A stretch of DNA of 64,000 bases, taken from positions 191,550 to 255,549 of the forward strand of contig NZ_JANINI010000001.1 in assembly GCF_024580145.1 (NCBI RefSeq). The letters run 5' to 3'. Both the position numbers and the translations under genes were made by a program. Below the pieces are notes generated by a model that was not told the DNA's origin, searched no databases, and was given only the letters and a program-made list of their open reading frames with translations. This document shows, piece by piece, positions 9,201 to 17,560 of this stretch. The DNA is from Methyloversatilis sp. XJ19-49. GTDB taxonomy: Bacteria; Pseudomonadota; Gammaproteobacteria; Burkholderiales; Rhodocyclaceae. Position 1 is the first letter of the stretch. Each line of letters begins with the position of its first letter.

Positions 9201-9428
9201 GCGCGTGTCGGCGAAGTTTGCCGACTGGCAATACCAGACATCGAAGTCATCGGCCGGCATGGGTCGGCCGACGTGACAGCCCTGCGCCTCGTCACAGCCA
9301 AGGCGGATCAGGGTCTGGCAGGTGTGCTTGGTCCCGACGCCCTCGGCAACTCCCTTCAGGCCGAAGGGTTGCGCCAACTCGATCGTTGAACGCACGATCA
9401 GATGGTGGAGGGCGTCCGTCCGGTCAGT
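9198..9428 (-). pseudogene. Remnant of an EAL-domain (c-di-GMP phosphodiesterase) gene
   Basis: On the minus strand the translation TDALHHLIVRSTIELAQP followed by FGLKGVAEGVGTKHTCQTLI and LGCDEAQGCHVGRPMP matches the C-terminal quarter of an EAL domain (usual form: IVRSTIELAHxLGLxVVAEGVE...LGCDxxQGYxxxRP). A stop codon lies upstream at 9429-9431. No EAL motif or N-terminal part is present, and the frame runs on into the oppositely oriented dioxygenase gene, so this is a decayed fragment. The rest of the 434-base space between the dioxygenase and the metallopeptidase shows no gene. Confidence 0.75.
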
Positions 9429-9634
9429 TCATCCTTACGGCACGGACTGCGCTGGATTGAAGAACGGTCGTCATTTTCCCGCACTGCAGCGCAGCAATCG
9501 CCTTTGCCGGCAAGCGGGTCGCCGAAGCCGCAAGTAAGAAAGCGGCTCGCATTCAGGTCGTGTAGGTACCGGACGCGTGTCGACCTCGGTCCACTGATCG
9601 CGGCGACCCATCGGAAACGACTGAAAGGAAGCGC

Positions 9635-10615
9635 ATGAAGCGCGCTCGCAGGATCTGGCTCGAAGCATTGCTGGTGAACAGCTTTCCGGCAGCGCTGTGC
9701 GCGGCAACGTCTGCGCACGCTGAGTGGCCCTCCGAAGGGCTGTCCGGCTTCGGGATGCCCTACGACGCCTTTGACACGATGCCCGCCCGCGAGTTGAACG
9801 TAACGGGCGGCGTCATCCGGCTGGCCATTGCGAGCGATCTGCCGGCAACGCAGCGTGCCGTGATCGAGGGCTGGGTGAGGCACAGCGCCCGCGCGATCGC
9901 CGATTTCTACGGACGCTTCCCCGTGCCGCACACCCGGTTGCTGTTCATTTCTGCCGACGGCAACCGGATCAACGGCACCACCTGGAGCTACAGTGGCCCG
10001 GCCATTCGCATCCCGATCGGCCGCTCGATCACGCCGGCGACGATGCTGGACAGCTGGGTGCTGATGCATGAAATGGCACATCTGGCGTTGCCTTCGCTGG
10101 CCGACGATCAGGTATGGCTGGAAGAGGGGGCCGCCACCTATGTCGAGTCAGTCGCACGGGTACGCATCGGGCAATCGACGCCGGCAAGCATCTGGGCCGG
10201 CTTCGTTCGCGGCATGCCGCACGGCCTGCCGCAAGCGGGAGATGAGGGGCTGGACCGCACGCACACCTGGGGTCGGACCTATTGGGGCGGCGCGCTGTTC
10301 TGTCTGCTGGCCGACATCGCCATCCGCGAAACCACCGGCAATCGCCACGGCCTGCAGCATGCACTGCGCGGCGTGCTTGCTGCGGGGGGGTCGATCGAAC
10401 AGCGCTGGCCGGTCGAACGGGTGCTGTCTGTCGCCGACGCTGCCACCGGGACCGCCGAATTGGCCACGCTTTATGCGCAGATGAAGGACGTGCCGGTACA
10501 GGTCGATCTACCCGCACTGTGGGCAACGCTGGGGGTGAAGTCGGTCGGCGGAACAGTCCGGCTGGATGATGGTGCACCTCTGGCGCATATCCGACGGGCC
10601 ATCACGGCGGCGTGA
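9635..10615 (+). CDS. Secreted gluzincin-type metallopeptidase-like protein
   Basis: A 326-residue exported protein. An N-terminal signal peptide (MKRARRIWLEALLVNS, cleavage near AHAEWP) is followed by a globular domain with the zinc-peptidase motif HEMAH at about residues 145-149 and a downstream glutamate in WLEEGAATYVESVA (about 161-174). This is the HExxH...E arrangement of M1/M61-like aminopeptidases. The length is short compared with full M1 enzymes, so it resembles the stand-alone peptidase domain. The start has a GAAAGGAAG ribosome site. Substrate and physiological role are unknown, and neighbours give no clue. Location is periplasmic or extracellular by inference. Confidence 0.75.
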   Translation: MKRARRIWLEALLVNSFPAALCAATSAHAEWPSEGLSGFGMPYDAFDTMPARELNVTGGVIRLAIASDLPATQRAVIEGWVRHSARAIADFYGRFPVPHTRLLFISADGNRINGTTWSYSGPAIRIPIGRSITPATMLDSWVLMHEMAHLALPSLADDQVWLEEGAATYVESVARVRIGQSTPASIWAGFVRGMPHGLPQAGDEGLDRTHTWGRTYWGGALFCLLADIAIRETTGNRHGLQHALRGVLAAGGSIEQRWPVERVLSVADAATGTAELATLYAQMKDVPVQVDLPALWATLGVKSVGGTVRLDDGAPLAHIRRAITAA

Positions 10616-10671
10616 GTGGCACCAAGTTTCAAGCGAAGCACGTGCCATCTCGCGTGCAGTCACCTCGGGAA

Positions 10672-11127
10672 TCAGCGGTCGAGCGCTTCCTGGAGCAGGG
10701 CATGGAACCGCTTTTCGTCTGGCGCGGTGTCGAGGCACTCTATGGATCGGTCGAATCGGCTCCAGGCGGGCGCACTGCGGGTCCATACGTTGATCTGCGG
10801 CCAGAAGATATCCGGGTCATCCAGGCTGCCGGCCCACAGACCCTGCAGGTCGGGCACCAGATCGGCGAGGATGAACAGGTTCGAGCCACAGTCGCCACAC
10901 AGACCGCGACTGACCAGGCGTCCGCTTTCTGCGTGCAGCGAGGCATAGCGCGCGGCAGGACCCGTTATCGTGAGCGCAGTTTTCGGGACATACATGACCG
11001 GACAGTAGGCCGCGCCACTTGCACGCTGACAATCACGACAGTGACAGTTCCAGGAAAACAGCGGTCTGGCGGCACATTCGTATCGGATGGCGCCGCACGA
11101 GCAGCCGCCGGCAAACGGTGTAATCAC
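10672..11127 (-). CDS. GFA family zinc-binding protein
   Basis: A 151-residue protein of the GFA/CENP-V fold family (glutathione-dependent formaldehyde-activating enzyme-like). The zinc-ligand cysteines appear as GGCSCGAIRYEC, WNCHCRDCQRASG and CGDCGSNLF. The GTG start at 11127 was chosen because an AAAGGAG ribosome site lies just upstream; in-frame starts to 11262 would add an unrelated leader. Family members were named from an enzyme proposed to add glutathione to formaldehyde, but most have no proven activity, so only the fold is secure. Its 3' end lies close to the convergent metallopeptidase gene. Confidence 0.85.
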   Translation of the reverse strand: MITPFAGGCSCGAIRYECAARPLFSWNCHCRDCQRASGAAYCPVMYVPKTALTITGPAARYASLHAESGRLVSRGLCGDCGSNLFILADLVPDLQGLWAGSLDDPDIFWPQINVWTRSAPAWSRFDRSIECLDTAPDEKRFHALLQEALDR

Positions 11128-11355
11128 GTCATCTCCTTTTCTTGTTGTCGGGCCCCCGGATGTCGGGCCTGCCAAGGTGTGTTTGCCGAATGCCTTGGCA
11201 CTGGGTCGGTGCGCGACGCAGTGCAGTCCTGGCGTCTGAACGGCCATGCGCTGTAAACACACTCCAGAAACAAGATAGGCGACGGCGCGCCTGCTTTCCA
11301 GAATCGTCGAGGCGCTGCCTCAGGCCGCGGGTGAAACGAAGGCCTGCCTTACAAC

Positions 11356-11379
11356 TTCTGAAAACAGTAATTTTCAGAA
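11356..11379. repeat. AT-rich hairpin downstream of the mnh operon
   Basis: TTCTGAAAA at 11356-11364 and its reverse complement TTTTCAGAA at 11371-11379 flank a 6-base loop. The hairpin lies about 45 bases past the mnhG stop, in the 300-base space between mnhG and the GFA start. There is no following T-run on the minus strand, so a role as terminator is only possible. Nothing else is seen in this space. Confidence 0.5.
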
Positions 11380-11425
11380 CATCAGGATTCGGAACGTGGG
11401 TGCCTGCAGAACCCTTTCAGCCCGT

Positions 11426-11788
11426 TCAGCTTCGCTTGCCAGAGGTTTCCGCACCGTCGTCGAAGACTGCCGGACGCCCGGCCTTCGATTGCACCTTCAG
11501 GTGCAGCGCAGCCTTGGCCATCAGATTGGCCGATACCGGCGCGGTGATGAACAGGAACAGCGTGATCAGCAATTCCGGCACGCCGAAACGGCCGCTGGCC
11601 CAGCTGTAGACCATCGCGGCGATCAGCACACCGCCAACGCCCAGCGTCGTGGCTTTGGTCGGTGCGTGCAGACGCATGAAGAAATCACCGAAGCGCGCGA
11701 GGCCGATGCCGCCGACCAGCGTGAACAGCGCACCGATGATGAGCATCAGCGATATCAGCGCGTCGACCAGTGGATGCAAAGTATCCAT
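11426..11788 (-). CDS. mnhG: Monovalent cation/H+ antiporter subunit G
   Basis: A 120-residue membrane protein, the last gene of a seven-gene Mrp/Mnh antiporter operon. Hydrophobic helices are seen in the first half (LISLMLIIGALFTLVGGIGL) and middle (GVGGVLIAAMVYSW, LLITLFLFITAPVSANLMAKAA). The motif FGDFFMRLHAPTKATTLGV is characteristic of the MnhG/PhaG family. The polar tail is typical. It follows mnhF with a short gap. The complex exchanges cytoplasmic Na+ or K+ for protons and supports pH and sodium homeostasis. Confidence 0.93.
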   Translation of the reverse strand: MDTLHPLVDALISLMLIIGALFTLVGGIGLARFGDFFMRLHAPTKATTLGVGGVLIAAMVYSWASGRFGVPELLITLFLFITAPVSANLMAKAALHLKVQSKAGRPAVFDDGAETSGKRS

Positions 11789-11799
11789 ATATGTATCCC

Positions 11800-12069
11800 T
11801 TACTCGATCACGTCGCCGCGTGTGAGGTAACGCGCCAGCGCCACCGTCGACACGAATCCCAGCATGGCGACGATCAGCGCCGCCTCGAACAGCAGTTCGG
11901 TCTGCTGGCGGATGCCCAGCAGCACGACCAGTGCCACCACATTGATGTAGAGCGTATCGAGCGCCAGCAGGCGGTCGGTCACTTCCGGACCACGGAACAG
12001 GCGGAATGCGCACAGCAGCATGGCCAGTGCGACGGCGGCGACGGCGATGTCGAGAGCCAGCGGCATCAT
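11800..12069 (-). CDS. mnhF: Monovalent cation/H+ antiporter subunit F
   Basis: An 89-residue membrane subunit with three hydrophobic segments. The conserved core GPEVTDRLLALDTLYINVVALVVLLG, here split between the first loop and second helix, is diagnostic for MnhF/PhaF. The start overlaps the mnhE stop, consistent with coupled translation; ATG at 12069 or 12066 are both possible. It belongs to the Mrp-type antiporter complex. Confidence 0.92.
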   Translation of the reverse strand: MMPLALDIAVAAVALAMLLCAFRLFRGPEVTDRLLALDTLYINVVALVVLLGIRQQTELLFEAALIVAMLGFVSTVALARYLTRGDVIE

Positions 12070-12572
12070 TCGAAAATCTCCCGCAGCGGTCGTTCGTAAC
12101 GGTTCTTGATATCCTGCGCCATCGCGGCCGGGTCACTGCAGTCGAGCGCATGCACCAGGATTTCGTGGCGGTCCTCGTCAATCACGCAGGACACCGTACC
12201 CGGTGTGGTCGTGATGACGGTCGCCAGCAAGGCGATGCCATTCGGGTGCCGGATGTCGAGTGGCACCGGTACCCAGGCGGGCTGTGGTTCGCGCGCCGGA
12301 TTGAGCACGATTTTCGCGACCGTGATGTTGGACACCACGATGTCCCACAGCACGATGCCGGTGAAGCGCACGACGGTCGCCCACGACGAAACCTTCACCT
12401 GCGGCCCGAGAAAACCCGCCAGTGCGCGCGGCAGCAGCAGCGCGAGCACGGTGGCGGTGATCAGCTGCGGCACGGCGAACGACTGCTGCAGCAGCAGCCA
12501 GCTGGCGGCGATGATGGCCGACATGAAAGGGTGCGCCAGCCAGCGCTTCGGGTGGGATGTTCCGGTCGCCAT
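12066..12572 (-). CDS. mnhE: Monovalent cation/H+ antiporter subunit E
   Basis: A 168-residue MnhE/PhaE subunit. Two N-terminal hydrophobic segments (FMSAIIAASWLLLQQSF and LITATVLALLLPRAL) precede a cytosolic domain containing the family motif LLATVITTTPGTVSCVIDEDRHEILVHALD, given here as overlapping parts ITTTPGTVSC and ILVHALD. The ATG at 12572 was chosen over the GTG one codon upstream because it overlaps the mnhD stop as TGATG and has AAGGAG at good spacing. Confidence 0.93.
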   Translation of the reverse strand: MATGTSHPKRWLAHPFMSAIIAASWLLLQQSFAVPQLITATVLALLLPRALAGFLGPQVKVSSWATVVRFTGIVLWDIVVSNITVAKIVLNPAREPQPAWVPVPLDIRHPNGIALLATVITTTPGTVSCVIDEDRHEILVHALDCSDPAAMAQDIKNRYERPLREIFE

Positions 12573-14188
12573 CACGGCTCTCCTTCCGCGCCCTGCCCGG
12601 CCGGTACGCCTGCCGCCGGTCGCGGGAAAACATAGGGCCGCGTGGTGTCGACGCCCTCGCCGCCCAGCACGCCGAGCGCGTAGGCGCGATGGTCGGTCAG
12701 CTGTGCAGCCGCGGCATCGGTGTAGCGCTTCAGCGGATCGGCCAGCACGGTCATCGCAACGCCGCCAATCAGCAGTGCGATCGTAGCGAGCACAAGCTTG
12801 CTGCTCGCACCCGCCGAGGTCCCGGTGCCGGCCAGTTCAGGGCGTGTGCTCCAGAACAGCAGACTGCCGGCGCGCGCCAGCCCGACCAGCGTCAGGAAAC
12901 CGACCGACAGTACGACGATCCAGATCCACACCTGCGCATCGTGACCACTGGACGCCTGCAGCACCATCAGCTTGCCGATGAAGCCGGGCAGCGGCGGCAG
13001 GCCGGCGGCCGAGGCGGCGGCCAGCAGCAGCATCAGACCAAGCAGCACCGGTTGCGCCACCGGTGCGCCGGGCTCGAGCCGGCTGTCGGCGTCGCCGCGT
13101 TGCGAAGCGACCAGTTCGACCAGCAGGAACAGTGCGGCGATGACCAGCGTGCTGTGCGCCATGTAATACAGCGCGGCGGACCAGGCCGCCGTGCTGAACA
13201 GGCCGAGCGACGCCAGTATCGTGCCGACCGACGCGATCGTGAGATAGGCGACCAGACGCGGCAGGGTCTGCGCGGCCAGCGCGCCGAATACAGCCAGCGT
13301 GCTGGTGCCCAGGGCCAGCGGCAGCAACCAGGGTTCGACCACCAGCGCCGAGGCGCCACCGTCTGCACCGAAGATGACGCCGTGCACGCGCACGATGCTG
13401 TACACGCCGACCTTGGTCATCAGCGCGAACAGTGCCGCCACCGGCGCGCTGGCTGCGGCATAGGTCGCCGGCAGCCAAAGGTAGAGCGGCAACATGGCTG
13501 CCTTGACGCCGAACACGACCAGCAGGATGAGTGCAGCGGCTTTCAGTACCAGCGTCTCGTCGCCGGTGACCAGCGGCACGCGCTGCGCCAGATCGGCCAT
13601 GTTCAGCGTGCCGGTGACCGCATAGATCAGCGCCACGCCGATCAGGAACAGCGCCGACGCGGCGAGATTGATCGCCACGTAGTGCACGCCGACACGGAAG
13701 CGCTCCCTGCCCTGGCCATGCACCAGCAACACGTAGGAGGCGATCAGCAGCACTTCGAAAAACACGAACAGGTTGAACAGGTCACCGGTGACGAAGGCGC
13801 CGCACAGACCCATCAACTGGAACTGGATCAGCGCATGGAAGTGCCGGCCGTGACTGTCCCAGCCGCCGCTCGCGTACAGCAGCACCGGCAGCGCGACCGC
13901 CTGGGTGAGCACCAGCATCAGGGCCGACAGCCGGTCGACCACCAGCACGATGCCGAACGGCGCCGGCCAGTCGCCCACGCGATACACGCGCAACTCGCCG
14001 CCATGCGCGTCGAGTGCAAGCTTGAGCGCCAGCAGCAGGCCGAGGGTGACCGAGGCCAGGGCGATGCGCCGCGCCAGCACCAGGCGTTCGCGGCTGTCGC
14101 CGATCAGCACCAGCAGCATCGCGGTGAAGGCGGGCAGCAGCACGGTGAGCACCGGCAGATGCGGCGAAATCAGGCTGGCAAGGCTCAT
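12572..14188 (-). CDS. mnhD: Monovalent cation/H+ antiporter subunit D
   Basis: A 538-residue integral membrane protein of the proton-translocating NADH dehydrogenase subunit N/M family. More than a dozen hydrophobic helices are visible. The stretch VVFGVKAAMLPLYLWLPATY contains the conserved Lys and the lumenal helix motif, and LFALMTKVGVYSIVRV the second conserved Lys. It probably forms one of the proton/cation channels of the Mrp complex. The start overlaps the mnhC stop by four bases (ATGA). Confidence 0.94.
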   Translation of the reverse strand: MSLASLISPHLPVLTVLLPAFTAMLLVLIGDSRERLVLARRIALASVTLGLLLALKLALDAHGGELRVYRVGDWPAPFGIVLVVDRLSALMLVLTQAVALPVLLYASGGWDSHGRHFHALIQFQLMGLCGAFVTGDLFNLFVFFEVLLIASYVLLVHGQGRERFRVGVHYVAINLAASALFLIGVALIYAVTGTLNMADLAQRVPLVTGDETLVLKAAALILLVVFGVKAAMLPLYLWLPATYAAASAPVAALFALMTKVGVYSIVRVHGVIFGADGGASALVVEPWLLPLALGTSTLAVFGALAAQTLPRLVAYLTIASVGTILASLGLFSTAAWSAALYYMAHSTLVIAALFLLVELVASQRGDADSRLEPGAPVAQPVLLGLMLLLAAASAAGLPPLPGFIGKLMVLQASSGHDAQVWIWIVVLSVGFLTLVGLARAGSLLFWSTRPELAGTGTSAGASSKLVLATIALLIGGVAMTVLADPLKRYTDAAAAQLTDHRAYALGVLGGEGVDTTRPYVFPRPAAGVPAGQGAEGEP

Positions 14189-14526
14189 GCGCCGGGCTCC
14201 TTGCCATCGACCTGATCGGTACCCGACTCATGATGGCTGCGCAGCGCCAGTTCGATGACGAAGCCGGTGGTGGCGAACCCGATGACGATGGCGGTCAGCA
14301 CCAGCGCCTGCGGCAGCGGATCCGCGATCACCTCGCCGTTGCCGATGATGGGTGGCGCACTGGTCCACAGGCGGCCCATCGCGAAGATGAACACATTCAC
14401 CGCATAGCCGATCAGCGTCAGGCCGAGCACGACCGGAAAGCTGCGGCCGCGCAGCATCAGGAACACGCCGCAGGCGGTGACCCAGCCGATGCCGCTGGCG
14501 ACCAGGAATTCCATGCTCACATTCAT
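14185..14526 (-). CDS. mnhC: Monovalent cation/H+ antiporter subunit C
   Basis: A 113-residue homologue of NuoK. Three hydrophobic helices are present, with the conserved LGLTLIGYAVNVFIFAMGRL region and DPLPQALVLTAIVIGFATT, which contains the family motif DPLPQALVLTAIVI. It overlaps mnhA at its start and mnhD at its end by four bases each. It is a small membrane subunit of the Mrp antiporter complex. Confidence 0.94.
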   Translation of the reverse strand: MNVSMEFLVASGIGWVTACGVFLMLRGRSFPVVLGLTLIGYAVNVFIFAMGRLWTSAPPIIGNGEVIADPLPQALVLTAIVIGFATTGFVIELALRSHHESGTDQVDGKEPGA

Positions 14527-17339
14527 CCGTGATTCTCCTTGCTGGCGGCGCCGAGCACCGACAGCATCAGCAGCGTTGCGCCAACCACGGTGATGTACAC
14601 CCCGAGGTCGAATACCGCGGCGCTGGCCAGTGGCAGTTCGCCCAGCACTGCAACCGTCGGGTGTCCGTGTGCGCTGGTCAGGAAAGGTTTGCCGAACACG
14701 AAGGCGGCGACACCGGTCAGCCCGGCGATCGCGAGGCCGCTGCCGATCCAGCGGCTGAAACGCCGCCCGGCCGCGCCATGCAGCACCGATTCGGCACGCG
14801 CCTGACCGAGCGCCATGAACTGCAGCACCAATGCCACGGCGGTGACCAGCCCGGCGATGAAACCGCCGCCCGGCAGGTTGTGCCCGCGCCAGAATATGTA
14901 GGCCGACACGACCAGCGCCAGCGGCAGCACGATGCGCGCCGCCACGCGCAGCAACAGCGGCTGCTGTTCGAAGGTCCATGCACGCCCGGCCGTATCGACG
15001 GTCGGCCGCTTCACGCGCAGGCCGTCGAGCAGCGCCAGCGCACCCAGCGCGGCAATGCCAAGCACGGTGATTTCGCCGAAGGTGTCGTAGCCGCGGAAGT
15101 CGACCAGGATGACGTTCACCGCATTGGTGCCGCCGCCGCCGGGCAAGGTGTTGTCGAGGAAGAACCAGGAGATCGAAGCGTGGTCGCGCGTCAGCATCAG
15201 CCAGGCCAGCGCCGCCACGCCGCCCCCGGCTGCCAGCGCCAGCGCGGCGTCACGGCCATAGCGCAGCGACGTCGATTCGCGCGGCGAGGTCTGCGGCAGC
15301 AGCGCAAGTCCCATCAGCAGCAGCACCGTGGACACCACTTCGACCGACAACTGGGTCAGCGCCAGATCGGGCGCCGACAGTGCGACGAAGGTGAGCGCGG
15401 TCACCATGCCGACGACGCCGGTCAGCACGACCGCCTGAAAGCGTGCGTGGTGCGTCCACACCAGTGCCGCGCCCGCCGCGAGCAGAAGTGCCCACACGAC
15501 GATGGCCAGCGGCGGTGCGTCGAGCAGCGTGCGGCTGCCGGCTTCCGGCAGTCTGTCTGCGGCGCTGAAAGGCGCCATGGCCAGTACCAGCACCAGCAGC
15601 ACCATCAGCGCGAGCGAGCGCTGGAGTGAGCCGTTCTCGATGCGGTCGGTCAGCCGGCCGGAAAAGGCGAACAGGCTGTCCGTCAGGCAGGTGAAGCTGG
15701 CCTTGCCGGACCAGCGCTGCGGCGTGTAGCCGGGCAGACCGAACGATTTCTGCAGCGTGAAATACAGCGCCAGTCCGCCCGCCACGGCGATGGCGCTCAT
15801 CAGCAGCGGCAGGTTGAAGCCATGCCAGATCGCCAGGTGATACTCGGGCGGCGCAGTACCGAGCAATGCGCTGGCGGCGACCTGCACCAGAGGGCCGTAG
15901 GTCACGGCCGGCAACACACCGACGACGACGCACAGCACGGCCAGCAGCGCGACCGGCGCCAGCATGCCGATCGGCGGGTCATGCGGGTGCGCGTCCGGCG
16001 GCAGATCCTTCGGCGCGCCATTGAAGAAGGTGGCGTGCACCAGCCGCACCGAGTAGGCCATCGAAAAGATGCCGGCAAGCGTGGCGATGACCGGTACGGC
16101 CACGCCCCACGGTAGCGTCGACTCGGCTGCTTCGTGGAAGAACATTTCCTTCGACAGGAAACCGTTGAACAGCGGAATGCCGGCCATCGCCGCAGCAGCG
16201 GTCATTGCGAACGTGGCCGTCCAGGGCATCAGCCGGTACAGCCCGCCGAGACGACGCAGGTCGCGCGTACCGGTTTCATGGTCGATGATGCCGGCGCTCA
16301 TGAACAGCGCCGCCTTGAAGGTGGCGTGATTCAGGATGTGGAACACGGCGGCCACCGCCGACAGCGGCGAACCCAGCCCGATCAGGAAGGTGATGAAGCC
16401 GAGGTGGCTGACCGTCGAGTAGGCGAGCAGCGCCTTCATGTCGTGCTTGAAGATTGCCACCCACGCCGCGAAGGCAACGGTTGCAAGCCCGAAACTGGCC
16501 ACCACGCCCTCGAACAGGTCGGTGCCGCCAAGCGCCGGATAGAGCCGCGCGAGCAGGAACACGCCGGCCTTCACCATGGTGGCCGAATGCAGGTAGGCCG
16601 ATACAGGCGTCGGGGCCGCCATCGCTTCCGGCAGCCAGAAGTGGAAGGGCACCTGCGCGCTCTTGGTGAAGCAGCCGACCAGTATCAACCCGAGCAGCAG
16701 CGGGTACAGCGGGTCGGCCTTGATGATGTCGCCGCGCGTCAGCAATTCGCTCAGTTCATAGGTGCCGGCAACCTGGCCGAGCAGCACGAAACCCGCCAGC
16801 ATGACCAGACCGCCGCCGCCGGTGACTGCCAGCGCCATGCGCGCACCGGCCCTCGCTTCTTCCTTGTGCCCCCAGTAGCCGACCAGCAGGAAGGACGACA
16901 CACTGGTGAGCTCCCAGAACACCACCAGCAGCATGATGTTGTCCGACATGACCACGCCGAGCATGGCTGCCATGAACAGCATCAGCAGCGTGTAGAACTT
17001 GCCGGCCGGGTCGGATGCCGCCAGATAGAAATGGGCGTAGATGACGATCAGCAGACCGATGCCGGTAATCAGCAGCGCAAACAGCAGGGCGAGGCCGTCG
17101 AGCCGCCACCCGATGGACAAGCCGAGCGACGGCACCCAGTCGGTGTGCGCGATCAGCGTCTGGCCGGCAAGTATCTGCGGCGCGAGCGACAGCAACAAGG
17201 CCAGCGCGGCGACTGTGACGCCGCCGGCCGCCAGGGCGGTCAGCGTGCGGCGGGCGGGCGAATTGTCGCGGCCCAGGCCGAAACACAGCAGGGTGCCTGC
17301 CAGCAGGGGCAGCAGCACTATCGTGGCAAGTGGATTCAT
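14523..17339 (-). CDS. mnhA: Fused monovalent cation/H+ antiporter subunits A and B
   Basis: A 938-residue membrane protein, first gene of the operon. The N-terminal about 750 residues are the NuoL-like MnhA proton channel, with motifs such as VFWELTSVSSFLLVGYW, FHFWLPEAMAAPTPVSAYLH and LLAYSTVSHLGFI. The C-terminal about 150 residues, beginning near the segment PLLLRVAARIVLPLALVVSA and containing GHNLPGGGFIAGLVTA, are the MnhB subunit, so A and B are fused as in Pha-type systems. The gene fusion explains why only six reading frames encode seven subunits. There is no upstream gene on the same strand; the promoter should lie in 17340-17480. Confidence 0.94.
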   Translation of the reverse strand: MNPLATIVLLPLLAGTLLCFGLGRDNSPARRTLTALAAGGVTVAALALLLSLAPQILAGQTLIAHTDWVPSLGLSIGWRLDGLALLFALLITGIGLLIVIYAHFYLAASDPAGKFYTLLMLFMAAMLGVVMSDNIMLLVVFWELTSVSSFLLVGYWGHKEEARAGARMALAVTGGGGLVMLAGFVLLGQVAGTYELSELLTRGDIIKADPLYPLLLGLILVGCFTKSAQVPFHFWLPEAMAAPTPVSAYLHSATMVKAGVFLLARLYPALGGTDLFEGVVASFGLATVAFAAWVAIFKHDMKALLAYSTVSHLGFITFLIGLGSPLSAVAAVFHILNHATFKAALFMSAGIIDHETGTRDLRRLGGLYRLMPWTATFAMTAAAAMAGIPLFNGFLSKEMFFHEAAESTLPWGVAVPVIATLAGIFSMAYSVRLVHATFFNGAPKDLPPDAHPHDPPIGMLAPVALLAVLCVVVGVLPAVTYGPLVQVAASALLGTAPPEYHLAIWHGFNLPLLMSAIAVAGGLALYFTLQKSFGLPGYTPQRWSGKASFTCLTDSLFAFSGRLTDRIENGSLQRSLALMVLLVLVLAMAPFSAADRLPEAGSRTLLDAPPLAIVVWALLLAAGAALVWTHHARFQAVVLTGVVGMVTALTFVALSAPDLALTQLSVEVVSTVLLLMGLALLPQTSPRESTSLRYGRDAALALAAGGGVAALAWLMLTRDHASISWFFLDNTLPGGGGTNAVNVILVDFRGYDTFGEITVLGIAALGALALLDGLRVKRPTVDTAGRAWTFEQQPLLLRVAARIVLPLALVVSAYIFWRGHNLPGGGFIAGLVTAVALVLQFMALGQARAESVLHGAAGRRFSRWIGSGLAIAGLTGVAAFVFGKPFLTSAHGHPTVAVLGELPLASAAVFDLGVYITVVGATLLMLSVLGAASKENHG

Positions 17340-17560
17340 GGGCGCTGCGAAGTCGGGCTACGTCTGTCCGGCCGAAGAATAACCTTGTTTGATCCGAGTG
17401 CTCCGATGGGCGGAGCGCTCGACAGGCTCGAGTCATTGTCGAATCGGGATGATCGTATCCCTGACTGACGCGAACCTGACCCGTGCAATCGCCGGTTGGT
17501 TCCGCAGGCCGGTTACCATCCGGCTGCCCTGCCCTGCAACGTTGTCCGCCCGATTCCGCC

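Noticed and set aside
12557-14215. Long plus-strand frame opposite mnhD
   Set aside because: Gln/Arg/His-rich translation typical of antisense frames in GC-rich membrane protein genes; no motif or ribosome site.
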